Below, one piece after another: positions 12,319 through 22,580 of a stretch of DNA of 64,000 nt. The stretch is taken from assembly GCA_007026445.1 (NCBI GenBank), contig VDMD01000063.1, positions 62,001 through 126,000 of the forward strand, given 5' to 3'. The position numbers and the translations under genes are program-made. The first letter of the stretch is position 1; each line of letters starts with the position of its first letter. This DNA is from Schizophyllum amplum (taxonomy: Eukaryota > Basidiomycota > Agaricomycetes > Agaricales > Schizophyllaceae). Below the pieces are notes generated by a model. The model was given only the letters and a program-made list of their open reading frames with translations. It was not told the origin of the DNA and searched no databases.

Positions 12319-14138
12319 TTAGTGGTTGCGCGTCAACCGCTGCTTGTGCCGGCGGCCGACCATGTTCATGTTGTATGTCGCGTTGGCTAGGCAGCTATCC
12401 CTCGTCGCGCCGCAGCCCTCCCAGTCGGGGCTTGGCTGGCTCGCGGCGATGCACTTGTTGTAGGCTGCGAGCGCTGTCAACGATGTGTCACATAGAATGC
12501 GTATCTCAGTACGTACTGTTCATGCAAACGTTGGCGTCCACGACAGTGGTGGTCGTGGTAGACGCGGGGGCGGAGGAGACCACGGTGGTGGCAGGGACCG
12601 CTGTTGGCAAGTCAGCACCGCAGCCAAGCGTGTCGTGATATGTAGTACTCATACATGAAGAGACTGCGGCTGAAGTCGAAGCAGCAGCGGAAGTCGCCGC
12701 AGGAGCGGAGCTCGACATAACGACAGACGTCGACGCCGCCTCGGATGTCGACGGAGCAGCCGAGGAGACGACCTCGGAGGCTGAGGACGCCGGTGCACTG
12801 ACAGCCTCAGAAGACGAGGCAGCAGAAGTTGCAATCGGGGCAGCGCTGGTGCTAACAGCGATAGAGCTAGATTGCACGGAAGTGGGAGCCGCCACCGAGG
12901 TGGACGCCGCCGACGTGGTCGCTGCCACCGAAGTGGACGCCGCGACTGAAGTCACAACCGCCGTCGAGCTAGATGCTATGGCAGAGGTCTCCGCAACCGA
13001 GCTCGAAGCCGCCGCGGACGTCTCGTCAGCAACGGAGCTCGTCGGGGCTACCTCAGACGCAATCGTCGTCGCCCCGCCGGATCCGCCGGTGTACTCCGGC
13101 ACCACGGTGGGTACCGTGGTCGGCTGGAGAGCCGTGTCCCATGTCGCCGTCGTTGGGTACGCAGAATCAAGCGGGGCCGGCGCGGTGAACCCATAAGGTG
13201 CGGGACCAGGAACTGTATAAGAATCGAGCTGCTGGTAGATGTTGACGAGGATGCCAGGGTCCTCGGCGCTGTACGCGCCCGGAAGCGAGACGGTGTCCGG
13301 CTGAGCGGTTCCACTGCCGGTGACGTTGACCTGGAAGCAGGTCATGTAAAACTGCGCGCCATTCGCGCTGCCTGCGGCGTGCAAAGCTATAGATAATACG
13401 TGAGTCGACGATTTTATTTCGCCCAAAGGCATCACTTACCGATGGTCTCTGCGCGGAGGAGATACTGTCCCGGGGCGACATCCGGGATGGTGAATGTGTA
13501 ATGACCACAGTTGTCGTTGAGGACCTCTGCAACTCCGTCAGCACGCCGAGCATCAGCCATCTAAGATTCTACACACGGTTGCCAAAGTAGTCCGGGTTGT
13601 TGCTCATGAGACCCATCTCGTGGACCTTGAACCACGGCGCCTCGGCACCAACCGCAGTCGTAGCCTGAAGTCATGCTCAGTACAGCGCAATATGGATGAG
13701 TGAGCGTACGCACATCATCAACGGCGGCCATGTAGACCATCTGCGGGCCGAAATGGTTTCCGCCGATCGCGTCATTCGCGCACGAGCGGTCGTTGGGTTG
13801 CTGGTGCATCTCGACCGTGACCGAATCACCCGCTGCGCAACGTCAGCCCCTATATGGTCCTGCAAGCCACTGCAGGGTACTCGCCTGCCATGGTGCACAC
13901 GCCACTACTCGCCGCCGCGCCAGCATTGCAAGCAATGTCCTTGGTATTCTCATGAGCCACCGCTGCAGTCGCGTAAGAATGTAGCACTCACAGCACTCGT
14001 AACGTCCGTCACCGGAGAGTTGCTGGCAGGGATGCGGGCACAGGACGTGCCAGCGTCCGTCTCGCCCACCCACAGCTCCTGGAAGGTCGCGTGCGCGGAG
14101 ACGTATGCCGCGAGAAACACTAGAGAGAACAGCTGCAT
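12319..14138 (-). CDS. AA9 lytic polysaccharide monooxygenase with long Ser/Thr/Ala tail and Cys-containing C-terminus
   Basis: Predicted 488 aa from eight exons (14138-13992, 13939-13885, 13832-13714, 13664-13577, 13526-13440, 13386-12655, 12600-12517, 12473-12319). The signal peptide MQLFSLVFLAAYVSA ends just before HATFQELW, giving the mature N-terminal His that forms half of the copper brace. The second His is in GGNHFGP (residue 94) and the axial pair appears as AQFY (Gln177, Tyr179). EMHQQPNDRSC and LRAETIALHAAG are family landmarks. AA9 enzymes oxidatively cleave cellulose and some hemicelluloses outside the cell. A Ser/Ala/Thr-rich region of roughly 190 residues follows, then about 55 residues with four Cys (NKCIAASQPSPDWEGC, SCLANATYN) instead of a CBM1. 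Intron 2 uses a GC donor (GCGAGT) in this model. Confidence 0.9.
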
Positions 14139-14269
14139 CGCGTCCGGAATGGCAAGTATAGAAGAGTCGCGGGAGGATAAAGACTGTGTCAGAAAACGAA
14201 AGGGAGGGAAAAAGAGGGAAAGGTGGGAGAGAAGAGGTGGGTCTGTGCAGGTGAAGTGCCTTCCGAAGC

Positions 14270-14277
14270 CTTTTATA
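14270..14277 (-). promoter_or_regulatory. TATA box of the AA9 LPMO gene
   Basis: TATAAAAG read on the minus strand, about 132 bases before the LPMO start codon, with CT/AG-rich DNA between them. Placement fits a strong inducible fungal promoter; inferred from sequence only. Confidence 0.6.
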
Positions 14278-14631
14278 CCCGCCGCGCGCACCCATCAAAT
14301 CAATTATGACCAGGGGAGCATAAGGCACCCGTGTCTGGCCCCTGGTGACAGTGCTTGACGACTGCACAAACTGCTTGACGACGAACGGGACGGCGCTATA
14401 TGCAACGTCAACGGGCCTTGTCACGACTTGTTCCGGATCCGGGGATCTTCCGTCGGTGGCGAGGGGTCGATGCGGGAGACGCGGAGTCTATGGCCTGAGG
14501 ACGGTGAGAATGAACATCGAGAAAAGCAAGGTCAAGATTATGTTCATGCTTGTCGATATAGCTTGCAAGATATAAGTCGTACATGGAAGTAGGTCCTGCC
14601 ACGCCATACGCCAATACAAAGATCTGCAGGT
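14278..14631. other. Intergenic region
   Basis: About 350 bp upstream of the LPMO TATA box and downstream of the Rad17 stop. Direct copies of 'acaaactgcttgacgac' at about 14355-14385 are the only local structure; no gene is visible. Confidence 0.4.
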
Positions 14632-17180
14632 TCAGAAGTCCTCGATGTCATCGCTCTCTAACCACCCACCGTCCTGCCGGTCCTCGTCGACCTCATATCC
14701 AGCGTCTACCTGCTGATCCGAGTCGAGCGTCGCTTCTTCCTCGACGGCGAGCTCATTCTCCCGTAGCTGCTCCTCATCGCCGGCGGCGCCGCGCATGAAT
14801 TTCAGCTGCGTGAAGAGGCGATGTGACGATGGCGCTCGCGCCTGCAGGGGACCGCTGTCACGAGCCTTCAGCACGCCACCGAGCCCGGTGATGACGTCGG
14901 TGCGAGACCACTTGTCCTACTCGAGGTGTTAGCCGAAATGTGGGCGTATGAGCGGGGATTGCACCTCCAACCAGCTGCGCACATCGCGCACGCCGTCGTA
15001 CGCATCCTTCTCTTTGCTCAGCGCCTCGAAGAAGTACGGTTTATACTGTTTGTGTCCTTTTCGCGGCACTGGCGTCGGCAGGGAATGCATAGTGCCCAAG
15101 GCGAGGAGATGGAAGCGATGCGGATTCGCCTGATACCACTGTTGCGAAAACATACGTCAGTACATGAACGGGCACGATGAGACATGAGGGAGGGAAATGG
15201 CGCGGTAGGCGACTGAGTGCGGGCTATATTCACCGCTTCCCCGCCGCTTGAGTCCACCCAGCTTAACCATTCCGAGACACCCTCGCATTGGTCCACATCT
15301 TCGCAAAAAGGGGTATAATTCTGATGGATATAGAGCGACATCAACGAGGAGTCAATTGGCGCGTCGGCATATATTTCCTGTGAGGGCATTCAACGTTAGT
15401 CAGAGCTGGTAATTTTCGAGTGGTAAACATTGACTCACGTCGACATTGACGCGGCTCGCTTTCCGGTCGTGTTCGGAGAGCCAAGGTGGCAGGGGCGCGG
15501 GATTCTTCAGCGTCTTGTCAAGATCGCGGTCTTTTTGGATGTCCTTGGCCGAATGCGACGGGGCCGGTGCGTCGCCCTTCCCTTATGCATATATCAGTAA
15601 AGGGCAGACGGAGCATATCAACACAACACGTACGCTTGTTGTACAAGATCTTCCCCAAGAGATGGAACAAAACGAGGCTCTGCTCGCGCCTAGTTACAGC
15701 TTCCAGAACAGCACGGTCTATCTTGCCTTTCTTGCCTGTCTTCTCGTAAGTTCGTTGAATTTCTGGTTGTACAAGTGCAAGACGCACCAGGCTTGCTCGC
15801 AACACTGGTGAATTGCAGGGCCATGATCGCGCTACGGATGTCACCATTGGCTGTGGCTACCAGAGTCTCGAGAAAATCCGCGGACGGCTGCGTCGGTCGT
15901 TTGGCGAGCATTGCCTTGAGCGCCCGCGTCATCAGCGTCGGTGCGATAGGGTTGAAACTAAGAATTTCAGGATTCAGTCAAGGCAGCAAAAGGTACTTCG
16001 CTACTCACGGTATTTCCGTGACGAAAGGTCCATTAAACAGTTCCTTCGGCAAGATTGTACGCACGTCTATGACCGTGTCTTTACCGTAGCGCGCACTAGA
16101 CTCGTCGATATCCGTCCCGCGCAGCCCAGCGTCGCTGACTACAATGATGATAGGTGGTAAGGGGACGTCGGAAGGTCGGACGAGGCCAAGTAGGGATTCG
16201 TGGAAAGAGTTCTGCACAGCGGGATGCAGGATGTTGGGAAGGTCTTCAAGGAGGATAATGTGGGGGCGTGCAGTTGAAGAGAAGACATCCCGACATCGGG
16301 ATGCGCGCGTCATGAAAGTGCTGAACGCTTCTTGTGGCGAGGGCGCGTAATCTGCGAAAGAACATTACACTTCACGAGCCGCTTATGTCGGGAAGCACGC
16401 ACGATCAAGACCATAGTCATCCCACTCTGCGGGCGCCTTGTTCGCGCTCGTCTCGTTCCGCCATTCCATTATGTCCAGTCCCATCTCCCGTGCGAGAACC
16501 TTCACTGTTGAAGTCTTGCCGGTGCCGGCCGGTCCAGTGAGGACGAGGATACGCTGTCTTTGGCGTCAGTGTCAAGCTTGACAGGTATAGACATGTCAAC
16601 GCACCCGGTACTTGCGCAGCTTCTCGCCTTCCAACGCCTCCTTCATCCATGTACGAACGGACGCGACCTTTTTGACATGGACGGCGAGCTCCGCCTGACA
16701 AGTCGGTGAGCCGAGAGTAAGGTTGATTGAAGGAGCGTCCTACTTCAGTGGTCGGCTCGTACAGATCGACCCAGAGTCGATTGTCCTCCTCTTCTATGAA
16801 CAGATCAGTTACTGACTTGCTTCGACCGATGCAGGCACACACCGTATTGCTTGCCCTTTCCCTTTGCGTCAGGCTCCTTCGTCCTTGTCCTAATCTTTGA
16901 TTGTGGGACAGATTTCTCTCTTGAGGGCTTACACGCAGGCACTTCAGGCAGAGCATCAACGTCAATGACCTCCTTGAACTTCGCAACGTCAGATTTTGTC
17001 CGCGCCAAAAGCGAGCACACGCACGACACTCAATGGGTCAAATCTCTTGCTCTGTGCGTCTATGACTCCAGGAGTCAGAGACTTCGTCTTCAGAGACGCG
17101 GATTTCGTTCGCGATTTGCTTGTGGGTTTGCGCGACTGGGACAACTTGTTGATCGAACTCTGGGATGGTGATTGTGGCAT
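14632..17180 (-). CDS. RAD17: Checkpoint clamp loader Rad17/Rad24 (AAA+ ATPase)
   Basis: Predicted 647 aa from twelve exons (17180-17025, 16978-16843, 16793-16744, 16694-16605, 16553-16412, 16351-16009, 15957-15806, 15762-15634, 15581-15439, 15377-15234, 15138-14965, 14916-14632). All junctions keep frame. The basic disordered N-terminus leads to LWVDLYEPTTEAELAVH, typical of Rad17. Walker A is GPAGTGKTS (residues 151-159), the Walker B-like site is HIILLEDLP (222-230), and sensor/lid segments follow (VVSDAGLRG, NGDIRSAIMALQF). FHLLGKILYNKRKGD is also typical of this family. Rad17 with Rfc2-5 loads the 9-1-1 clamp at damaged DNA to activate ATR signalling in the nucleus. The acidic C-terminus (GYEVDEDRQDGGWLESDDIEDF region) fits the 9-1-1 contact tail. 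Uncertain: the exon 7/8 junction, where a 43-nt intron was chosen, and the start, since an upstream frame is open without ATG. Confidence 0.88.
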
Positions 17181-17619
17181 GATAGCGGGGTTCTCTTGGG
17201 CAAGGGCACGTTTGAGACCGATACGGGGGAGTCCAAATACGATAGTAGGAATGTAAGTAGATGGAGAGAACAATGGGCGACTGTGACTGCTCGCGCTTGT
17301 GACGTCCGCGTAACGTGACCGCTCTTTCAAGTTCAAGTTCAACGTTGTCAACTAGCGAGTACAACTTTACTTCAGCTTCAGTTTGTTGATTTGTCAGTGA
17401 ATCATACTGTAGCTAAGGTTCGAGGTTGCTAGAGTTATTGCGCAGCCTCAGCTTCTTCCTATGCTTCCAATAGTAGAGTCCAGGTCGATATCCGTTCTAG
17501 AGCTTCTAGACGTATATACAACATGAACTGTACAGAATGTGCAATCATAAGTAAAAGGAGAAATTTATTTAAGGGGAAGGTTCGTAAACATCAGATTCAA
17601 AGCGCCGCCTATCGGCCTC
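17181..17619. other. Intergenic region upstream of Rad17
   Basis: About 440 bp, containing the Rad17 promoter (right of 17180 on the minus strand) and the 3' flank of the next minus-strand gene. No coding evidence. Confidence 0.4.
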
Positions 17620-18459
17620 TCACCGCCTTTCAGCATCCCGCAAGTCGGCGTCACAGCACAAAACTGGACCGGCAATAACAACACACAAGATAGCAAACAT
17701 CACAGCCCAGCCAAGACCTCCCGAGGCAGCAGCCTGACCTGTGGATATCATCGCCGTCTCGGGATCCGGACCCGCCAGTTGCTGCAGGATAGCAGCCCCA
17801 ATGGCTCCCGCAGCTGAACACAGCACGAAACAGAGGGCGCCAATGCAGGAAAGAATCCGTGGGCCCCGCCACTTGCACTGCAACTGCGAGCACAAGTAGA
17901 ACACGCACGGATAGACGGGGGCTACAATCGCGCCGCCGAATGCGCCAGTAGTCCAACTGCTGTCTTCCTCGTGGTTCTTGAGAACCGCCAGACCGACATT
18001 GAGAGCCAGCGCGGCCAATAATGCGTTGGCCAAGGCGCACGCTGCAGAGCTGACGAATAACCACGCCCACTCTATTTCCTTCAAAAAGTTCCATGCGCGC
18101 ATGAACCATTCTGTGACCATCTGACGCGCCGCGTAGACCTTTTGAGAGAGATCGGTCGAGGATGGGGCAACGCCGGCGTTCAAGTGCTCAACGTCGGTCG
18201 AGGGGCCTGTCGTCAGGAAAGACGAGAGCATGATGTCGACTTTGACGAAAGGGGTGGCCATGGATATGTGCAGGCCGTGCTGAGCGCTGCCCCTGCCGGA
18301 GGAGCACGGCTGTGGAAGATCGGGACGCAGGTGGCTTTGCGTGTCGTAGGGAGGACAGTGCATCTCCTCGGCGGATGGATGTTCTTGGTCTCTATCGTCC
18401 GATAGTAACTTGTCCATCTCTTCATCGTGCGGATGCTGATGTGTGCCGGGCTCGATCAT
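17620..18459 (-). CDS. Glycine/alanine-rich four-helix membrane protein, family member 1
   Basis: Single exon, 279 aa. Residues 1-120 are hydrophilic and Asp/Glu/Ser-rich and include PSTDVEHLN, a form of the DVE motif seen before the membrane core in other members. The core has four predicted membrane helices: one around WAWLFVSSAACALANALLAA, a Gly/Ala-rich one (GAFGGAIVAPVYPCVFYLC), one ending GAIGAAILQQLAGPDPE, and GQAAASGGLGWAVMFAILCV. The pair GAxGG...P and AAGAIGxAIL..GQAAxxGxxGW marks the family. No homologue outside this window is recognised. The closest relative is the gene at 20224, which shares the start (MIE), the DPETxxIS.G segment and upstream sequence. Location in a membrane is predicted; function unknown. 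Confidence 0.7.
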   Translation of the reverse strand: MIEPGTHQHPHDEEMDKLLSDDRDQEHPSAEEMHCPPYDTQSHLRPDLPQPCSSGRGSAQHGLHISMATPFVKVDIMLSSFLTTGPSTDVEHLNAGVAPSSTDLSQKVYAARQMVTEWFMRAWNFLKEIEWAWLFVSSAACALANALLAALALNVGLAVLKNHEEDSSWTTGAFGGAIVAPVYPCVFYLCSQLQCKWRGPRILSCIGALCFVLCSAAGAIGAAILQQLAGPDPETAMISTGQAAASGGLGWAVMFAILCVVIAGPVLCCDADLRDAERR

Positions 18460-18764
18460 GCTGGACCACTGTCAGTTTTGTGGCGAATGCGGGTAGGAGA
18501 TATACCCAAACGTACGCTGAGATGTGATTAGGCGCTCTCAGGAAGAGCGTGGAGATTTGGGCGTTGTAAGGGTTGTGAGGATGGTGAGGGAAGGAGAGAA
18601 AGGGGGACTGAGACATTGCAAGACAGCGCACGGCACTTATCCCTGTTCTACCCAATTTGAATAAAGTTAGAGGCTGTATATTCGATGAGGCATATCGAGG
18701 TGGCAGTGCGCACAGGCGTACAACTGTGGTATATGAGAAGTTGATGAATATCTTCAATGCGAAT
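18460..18764 (-). promoter_or_regulatory. Upstream region of family member 1
   Basis: Immediately before the start codon this region aligns with the upstream region of family member 2 (for example 'ctggac..ctgtca...ttgtggc.aatg.g'). It contains CGCCACAAAA on the minus strand (18476-18485), a form of the GCCACAA box repeated upstream of other members. Further out, 'gaggtggcagtgcgcac' matches a similar stretch near 21330. Inferred promoter; no experimental support. Confidence 0.4.
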
Positions 18765-19866
18765 ACAGACCTTTCGGAAATGCTTGCTTGATCAGGAAAG
18801 TGATGCAGATCAAAAATCAAAACCCGCGAAAAATCAAGAAAATGAGAACGGCGCCTTGCAGCATCGTTGGCTGCGTCCTGGCCTACGAGATAAATACAGA
18901 CGAGTGCAGCAAGCCACTGAGAGAAAGAACGAAGCGAAAAGCGGCTCCCGACGTCGAGAAACGCGAGGGCGCCGCTCGGACACGTCATCAAACGCGCGCC
19001 TCGACGCGGGTGGTCTTCTGTCAGCCCCCAGCATCCGGTTCCGCCTCGGATTGAGGCCATAAGTGTACGAGTACGACGATCCAATGCATAGACTAGTTAC
19101 TCTGTAAGTGAGCGTGCCAGACGTGAGCGCACGCACGGTGCTCCCAGAGAGCGATGGCGGAGCACGTCCGCGCGCCGTGAGACCTGCCTGCGGCGTTGTA
19201 GAGAGTGTAGAGCATGTGTATAGCATGCCCATAAGACTTACAAAGCCCTATACTCGCCTTGATGGCCTTGCTACATGGCCCTGTAGATGGCCTTTGGCAA
19301 ATGGCATCTCGCTGGAAGACGACGCAATCAGCCTCATCCCGTCAGGATACAAGTTCCTGCACTCTGTTGGCGTTCTGTACGTGTACGAGCAATTTCTGGA
19401 CCGCCCAAAAGGAAAGCTTGGGTGCAAGCACGCCAGCGGCGGCGGCGGTAGAGCTGCAGGCTGGCTGCAGGTAATCAGTGCTGCTGCCTGATCACAGCTC
19501 ACGGCCTACTTTGCAATATCTGTGTGGTATATTGTATGTATATACAGTCTATAAGGGACGGATGTGGCCCAGCATCAGCTGCAGAGCTGTGGCGGCGCCA
19601 GTGGAGGCCGCCCGCGTCGAGGCGCGCGTTTGATGACGTGTCCGAGCGGCGCCCTCGCGTTTCTCGACGTCGGGAGCCGCTTTTCGCTTCGTTCTTTCTC
19701 TCACGAAATGATAGCGGCTTGCTGCACCCGTTTGTATTTATCTCGTAGGCCAGGACGCAGCCAACGATGCTGCAAGGCGCCGTTCTCATTTTCTTGATTT
19801 TTCGCGGGTTTTGATTTTTGATCTGCATCACTTTCCTGATCAAGCAAGCATTTCCGAAAGGTCTGT
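18765..19866. repeat. Long inverted repeat, arms about 250-260 bp, 590-bp centre
   Basis: The left arm (about 18765-19015) and right arm (about 19606-19866) are reverse complements with few mismatches and about 10 bases of indel. The ends read acagacctttcggaaatg outward on both sides. The roughly 590-bp centre holds no recognised gene. Translating either arm gives a similar peptide, which is only the consequence of the repeat. It lies between the two closest paralogues of the membrane family and may be a non-autonomous fold-back element or the scar of an inverted duplication. I cannot define a target-site duplication. Confidence 0.7.
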
Positions 19867-20223
19867 AAGCTGGACTGAAATGTCGAATTTCGACGGGGAT
19901 TGGCTGTGGGGTTGTAAATAGTAAGTATTCAAACCGGGTGACCCGGGAATACACGTGATGACCACGTTGATAAGTACTGTGTGACCGTGTCGGCTCGCGA
20001 GTCACGCGGCGGGAGGTCCCGACTCCCAGCGTCTGCTTCATGCTCGGGATGATGGAAATCATTACCGGGAGTTTCCACATGAGTACTCTTCCGAGCGACA
20101 GCATGCAAATACATTCGATCAGAATTGAATCATAAGTAAGTACGGGTTTGTCTGGCCTTTATGCTGTACGTCCAACTTTGCCTGTGCAATTGTATCATGT
20201 ATGAAGGAGTAGCAGCAATGATA
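19867..20223. other. Intergenic region
   Basis: About 360 bp between the inverted repeat and the stop of family member 2. No gene recognised; the region is somewhat AT-richer than its surroundings. Confidence 0.35.
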
Positions 20224-21087
20224 CTAAGCATTATCAAGAATGACTAGAAAATTAGCAACACACAAGACAGCAAACATCGCAGCCCAGCCAACACATCCCG
20301 AGACAGCAGCCTCACCCGCGGATATCACCACCGTCTCGGGATCTGGACCCGCCAAATGTCGCAATATGGCGGCCCCAATGGCTCCGGCAGCTGTATTCAG
20401 CGCGAGGCAAAGTACGCCCATGCAGGAGAAGATCTGTGAAAGCCGCCACTCGCACTGCGACTGGGAGCACAAGTAGATCACGCACGGATAGACGGGGGAT
20501 ATGATCACACCGCCGAGTGCACCAGCACGCCAGGTGCTGTCTTGCAAGGCGTCGTACTCGTCGTCGTGCTTGAGAAGCGCTACACCAAACAAAACGGCGA
20601 GCACGCCCACGATTGCACTGATTGTGGCGGATGCTGTACAGCTGATGAAGAAAAACGTCCATTCGGTATCCTTGGCGAATTTGCATGCGAGCATGAGCCA
20701 TTTTGTGGCCTGCTGACGTGCCGCAACGATGGGTGGTGGGAGGCATGTCGGGGGCGTTGCATCGCTGTATGCCTCGTCCCACGGCACAACGTCGGTCGAG
20801 GGGGCCTTCATCAAGAAAGACGCGAGGGTAATGAAGGATTGAACAAAATAACTAGCCAGTCTCGATGGAGTGAGCATGGAGAGCTGCAGATGGTCCTCAT
20901 CACTGTGGCTGCCGGAGGAGCGCGGCTGCGGAAGATTAGGGAGTGGCTGGTATTGCGCGTCACGGTCGTATGGGAGGCTCCGCATCTCGTCGTCCGAGTC
21001 AAGTAGGTGATCTTGGTTGACATTGTCCGACAGCAGTCTGTCGGTCTCTTCATCCTGCGGACGCCTGAGTGTGGCGAGCTCGATCAT
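20224..21087 (-). CDS. Glycine/alanine-rich four-helix membrane protein, family member 2
   Basis: Single exon, 287 aa. The hydrophilic N-terminal half begins MIELATLRRPQDEETDRLLS and contains APSTDVVPW. Four predicted helices follow: TFFFISCTASATISAIVGVL, then GALGGVIISPVYPCVIYLC, then a Gly/Ala helix ending GAIGAAILRHLAGPDPE, and GEAAVSGCVGWAAMFAVLCV. It aligns end to end with member 1 (17620), so the two are tandem paralogues separated by the inverted repeat. The SGQAA motif is SAGEAA here. No enzyme motif, signal peptide or known transporter signature is visible; function unknown. Confidence 0.7.
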   Translation of the reverse strand: MIELATLRRPQDEETDRLLSDNVNQDHLLDSDDEMRSLPYDRDAQYQPLPNLPQPRSSGSHSDEDHLQLSMLTPSRLASYFVQSFITLASFLMKAPSTDVVPWDEAYSDATPPTCLPPPIVAARQQATKWLMLACKFAKDTEWTFFFISCTASATISAIVGVLAVLFGVALLKHDDEYDALQDSTWRAGALGGVIISPVYPCVIYLCSQSQCEWRLSQIFSCMGVLCLALNTAAGAIGAAILRHLAGPDPETVVISAGEAAVSGCVGWAAMFAVLCVANFLVILDNA

Positions 21088-21622
21088 GCTGGACAGCTGT
21101 CAAAATTGTGGCAAATGTGCGTAATAGGATACACACACGCACGCTGAGGACGTAGACAGACTCCTGGGTCGAGTAATGGTTTTAATCCGAGGGGATGATG
21201 ATGGAGGGAGAGAAGGTGGGACTACCACGTTGCATGACGGGGCTTATATGGCGCCTGCACGGCGCTTACTTTTGTTGCGTCACGGTCCTTTGAATAGAAG
21301 CTGTAGATGCGACGAGTTATTTCAAGGTGGCAGTAAGCACGGGTTTATGGCAAATTCATGAATATACACAACGTGTGTAAGCTGAACAGCAGTTTCGAGC
21401 CTCGGCGAGAGGTTGGATGTGGGACGTGGTCAAGGTGTAAGGCCAGTGGGCCACGTAACGCGTACTGCTCATGGTACACGTGGATGTCACGTGGAATGTT
21501 GATATCACTTTGTCTCGCGCATTGCTCGCGCAGAAGAAACGTATTACTAGTAGCGATAGCCGACTCAGAACGTGCATGTATACAAATCGAGACACCTTCT
21601 AACTATTACCCTTGTCCGTCGT
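21088..21622 (-). promoter_or_regulatory. Upstream region of family member 2
   Basis: About 535 bp. Near the start codon GCCACAATTTTGACAG on the minus strand (21097-21112) parallels the same site in member 1. 'ggggcttatatggcgcc' at 21239-21255 could be a TATA-like element on either strand. The right end abuts the 3' end of member 3. No further gene seen. Confidence 0.4.
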
Positions 21623-22435
21623 TCAAGCGATAATGAGGACCCCGCCGCCGAGAGCACAGACACAGATCACACAGACCATGCACCAGCCGACGATTCCCGC
21701 CGCGGCACCTTGACCGATAGAAAGCAACCCAGCGTCAGGGTCCGCAATTTGCTTCAATACGGCGACGCCTGCAGCGCCGGCGATCGTGTACAAGGCGAAG
21801 CTCATGGGCACGATGAGCCAACGACCAATCTCATGAAACATCATCCCGAAGACAATCGGGCAAATCATAGTGCTGCCGACCGCCCCGACGCGCGCAGCCC
21901 AGACGGAAGGGGTCTCCCATGCATCGCCGCGGTAGTGGAGGAGAAGACGCTGTCCCACGAGGACGCTGATGACGCCCAACAAGACGATGATTGCGGCGCA
22001 CAGAATAACACCAATGCACACAAAGCAGCCATCATACGCGAGGTCGATGAGAGAGTGCCTCGTGCTGTTACAAGGGTCCTCGTTGTTTGTATTCACGGTG
22101 GGCGGCATGCCTGTCGGAGGCGGGCCGATACTGCCACCTTGTTCGACGTCGGTCGTGCGATTGTTCTTGCGCAAGATGAAAAGCTTGTTGACGAACTTGG
22201 CTAGGATGGACGGCAGCATCGAAGGCATCTTGGAAAGCCGGGAGCGGATTTTAGCGCCGCGACTGGGCCTGGAGGTGGACGGCGACGGCTGTGGGGTGTC
22301 GCGGGTAAGCGCCTGCGGCGTGCGGACTACGAGCGGGTACATGTCGTCGCTGACGCGGCGCGACGACGTGGCGAAGATCTCCTGCGGTGTATAAGCAGGC
22401 GGCTGCCCCTTCCCGAGATAGTCGAGCCGTTGCAT
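21623..22435 (-). CDS. Glycine/alanine-rich four-helix membrane protein, family member 3
   Basis: Single exon, 270 aa. The N-terminal 110 residues are basic and Pro/Ser-rich, ending in TTDVEQGGSIGPPPTGMPP, the most conserved tail motif of the family. The membrane core starts near residue 135: a long helix ending ISVLVGQRLLLHYRGDAWE, then AARVGAVGSTMICPIVFG, then SFALYTIAGAAGVAVLKQIADPD, then LLSIGQGAAAGIVGW and a very hydrophobic C-terminus (VCVICVCALGGGVLIIA). The first and second helix pairs resemble each other (a helix ending in a small-residue motif, a short loop, then a Gly/Ala helix), suggesting an internal duplication. Its promoter shares three blocks with members 5 and 6. Function unknown; membrane location inferred. 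Confidence 0.72.
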   Translation of the reverse strand: MQRLDYLGKGQPPAYTPQEIFATSSRRVSDDMYPLVVRTPQALTRDTPQPSPSTSRPSRGAKIRSRLSKMPSMLPSILAKFVNKLFILRKNNRTTDVEQGGSIGPPPTGMPPTVNTNNEDPCNSTRHSLIDLAYDGCFVCIGVILCAAIIVLLGVISVLVGQRLLLHYRGDAWETPSVWAARVGAVGSTMICPIVFGMMFHEIGRWLIVPMSFALYTIAGAAGVAVLKQIADPDAGLLSIGQGAAAGIVGWCMVCVICVCALGGGVLIIA

Positions 22436-22580
22436 ATCAGGTCGGCGATGTGCAATGGTCGTGAAGCGTTCCGGGCCAGGAAGAGCGTAAGTCTGGAGAG
22501 AAGCACGTGAGGTTCTTGAGATCGTGACTCTCGGGGGAAAGCAGGGAAGAGCGATGACCTATGCCTCGTTTCCTGCCCAT

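Noticed and set aside
16989..17351. Longer Rad17 N-terminus starting at 17351
   Set aside because: That position is TTG, not ATG; the first ATG in frame is 17180 and gives a normal length.
18788..20104. Similar peptides (IRKVMQIKNQNPRKIKKM...) in ORFs at 18788 (+) and 19499-20104 (-)
   Set aside because: They are the two arms of one inverted DNA repeat read in the same sense; no start context, domain or codon bias supports a protein.
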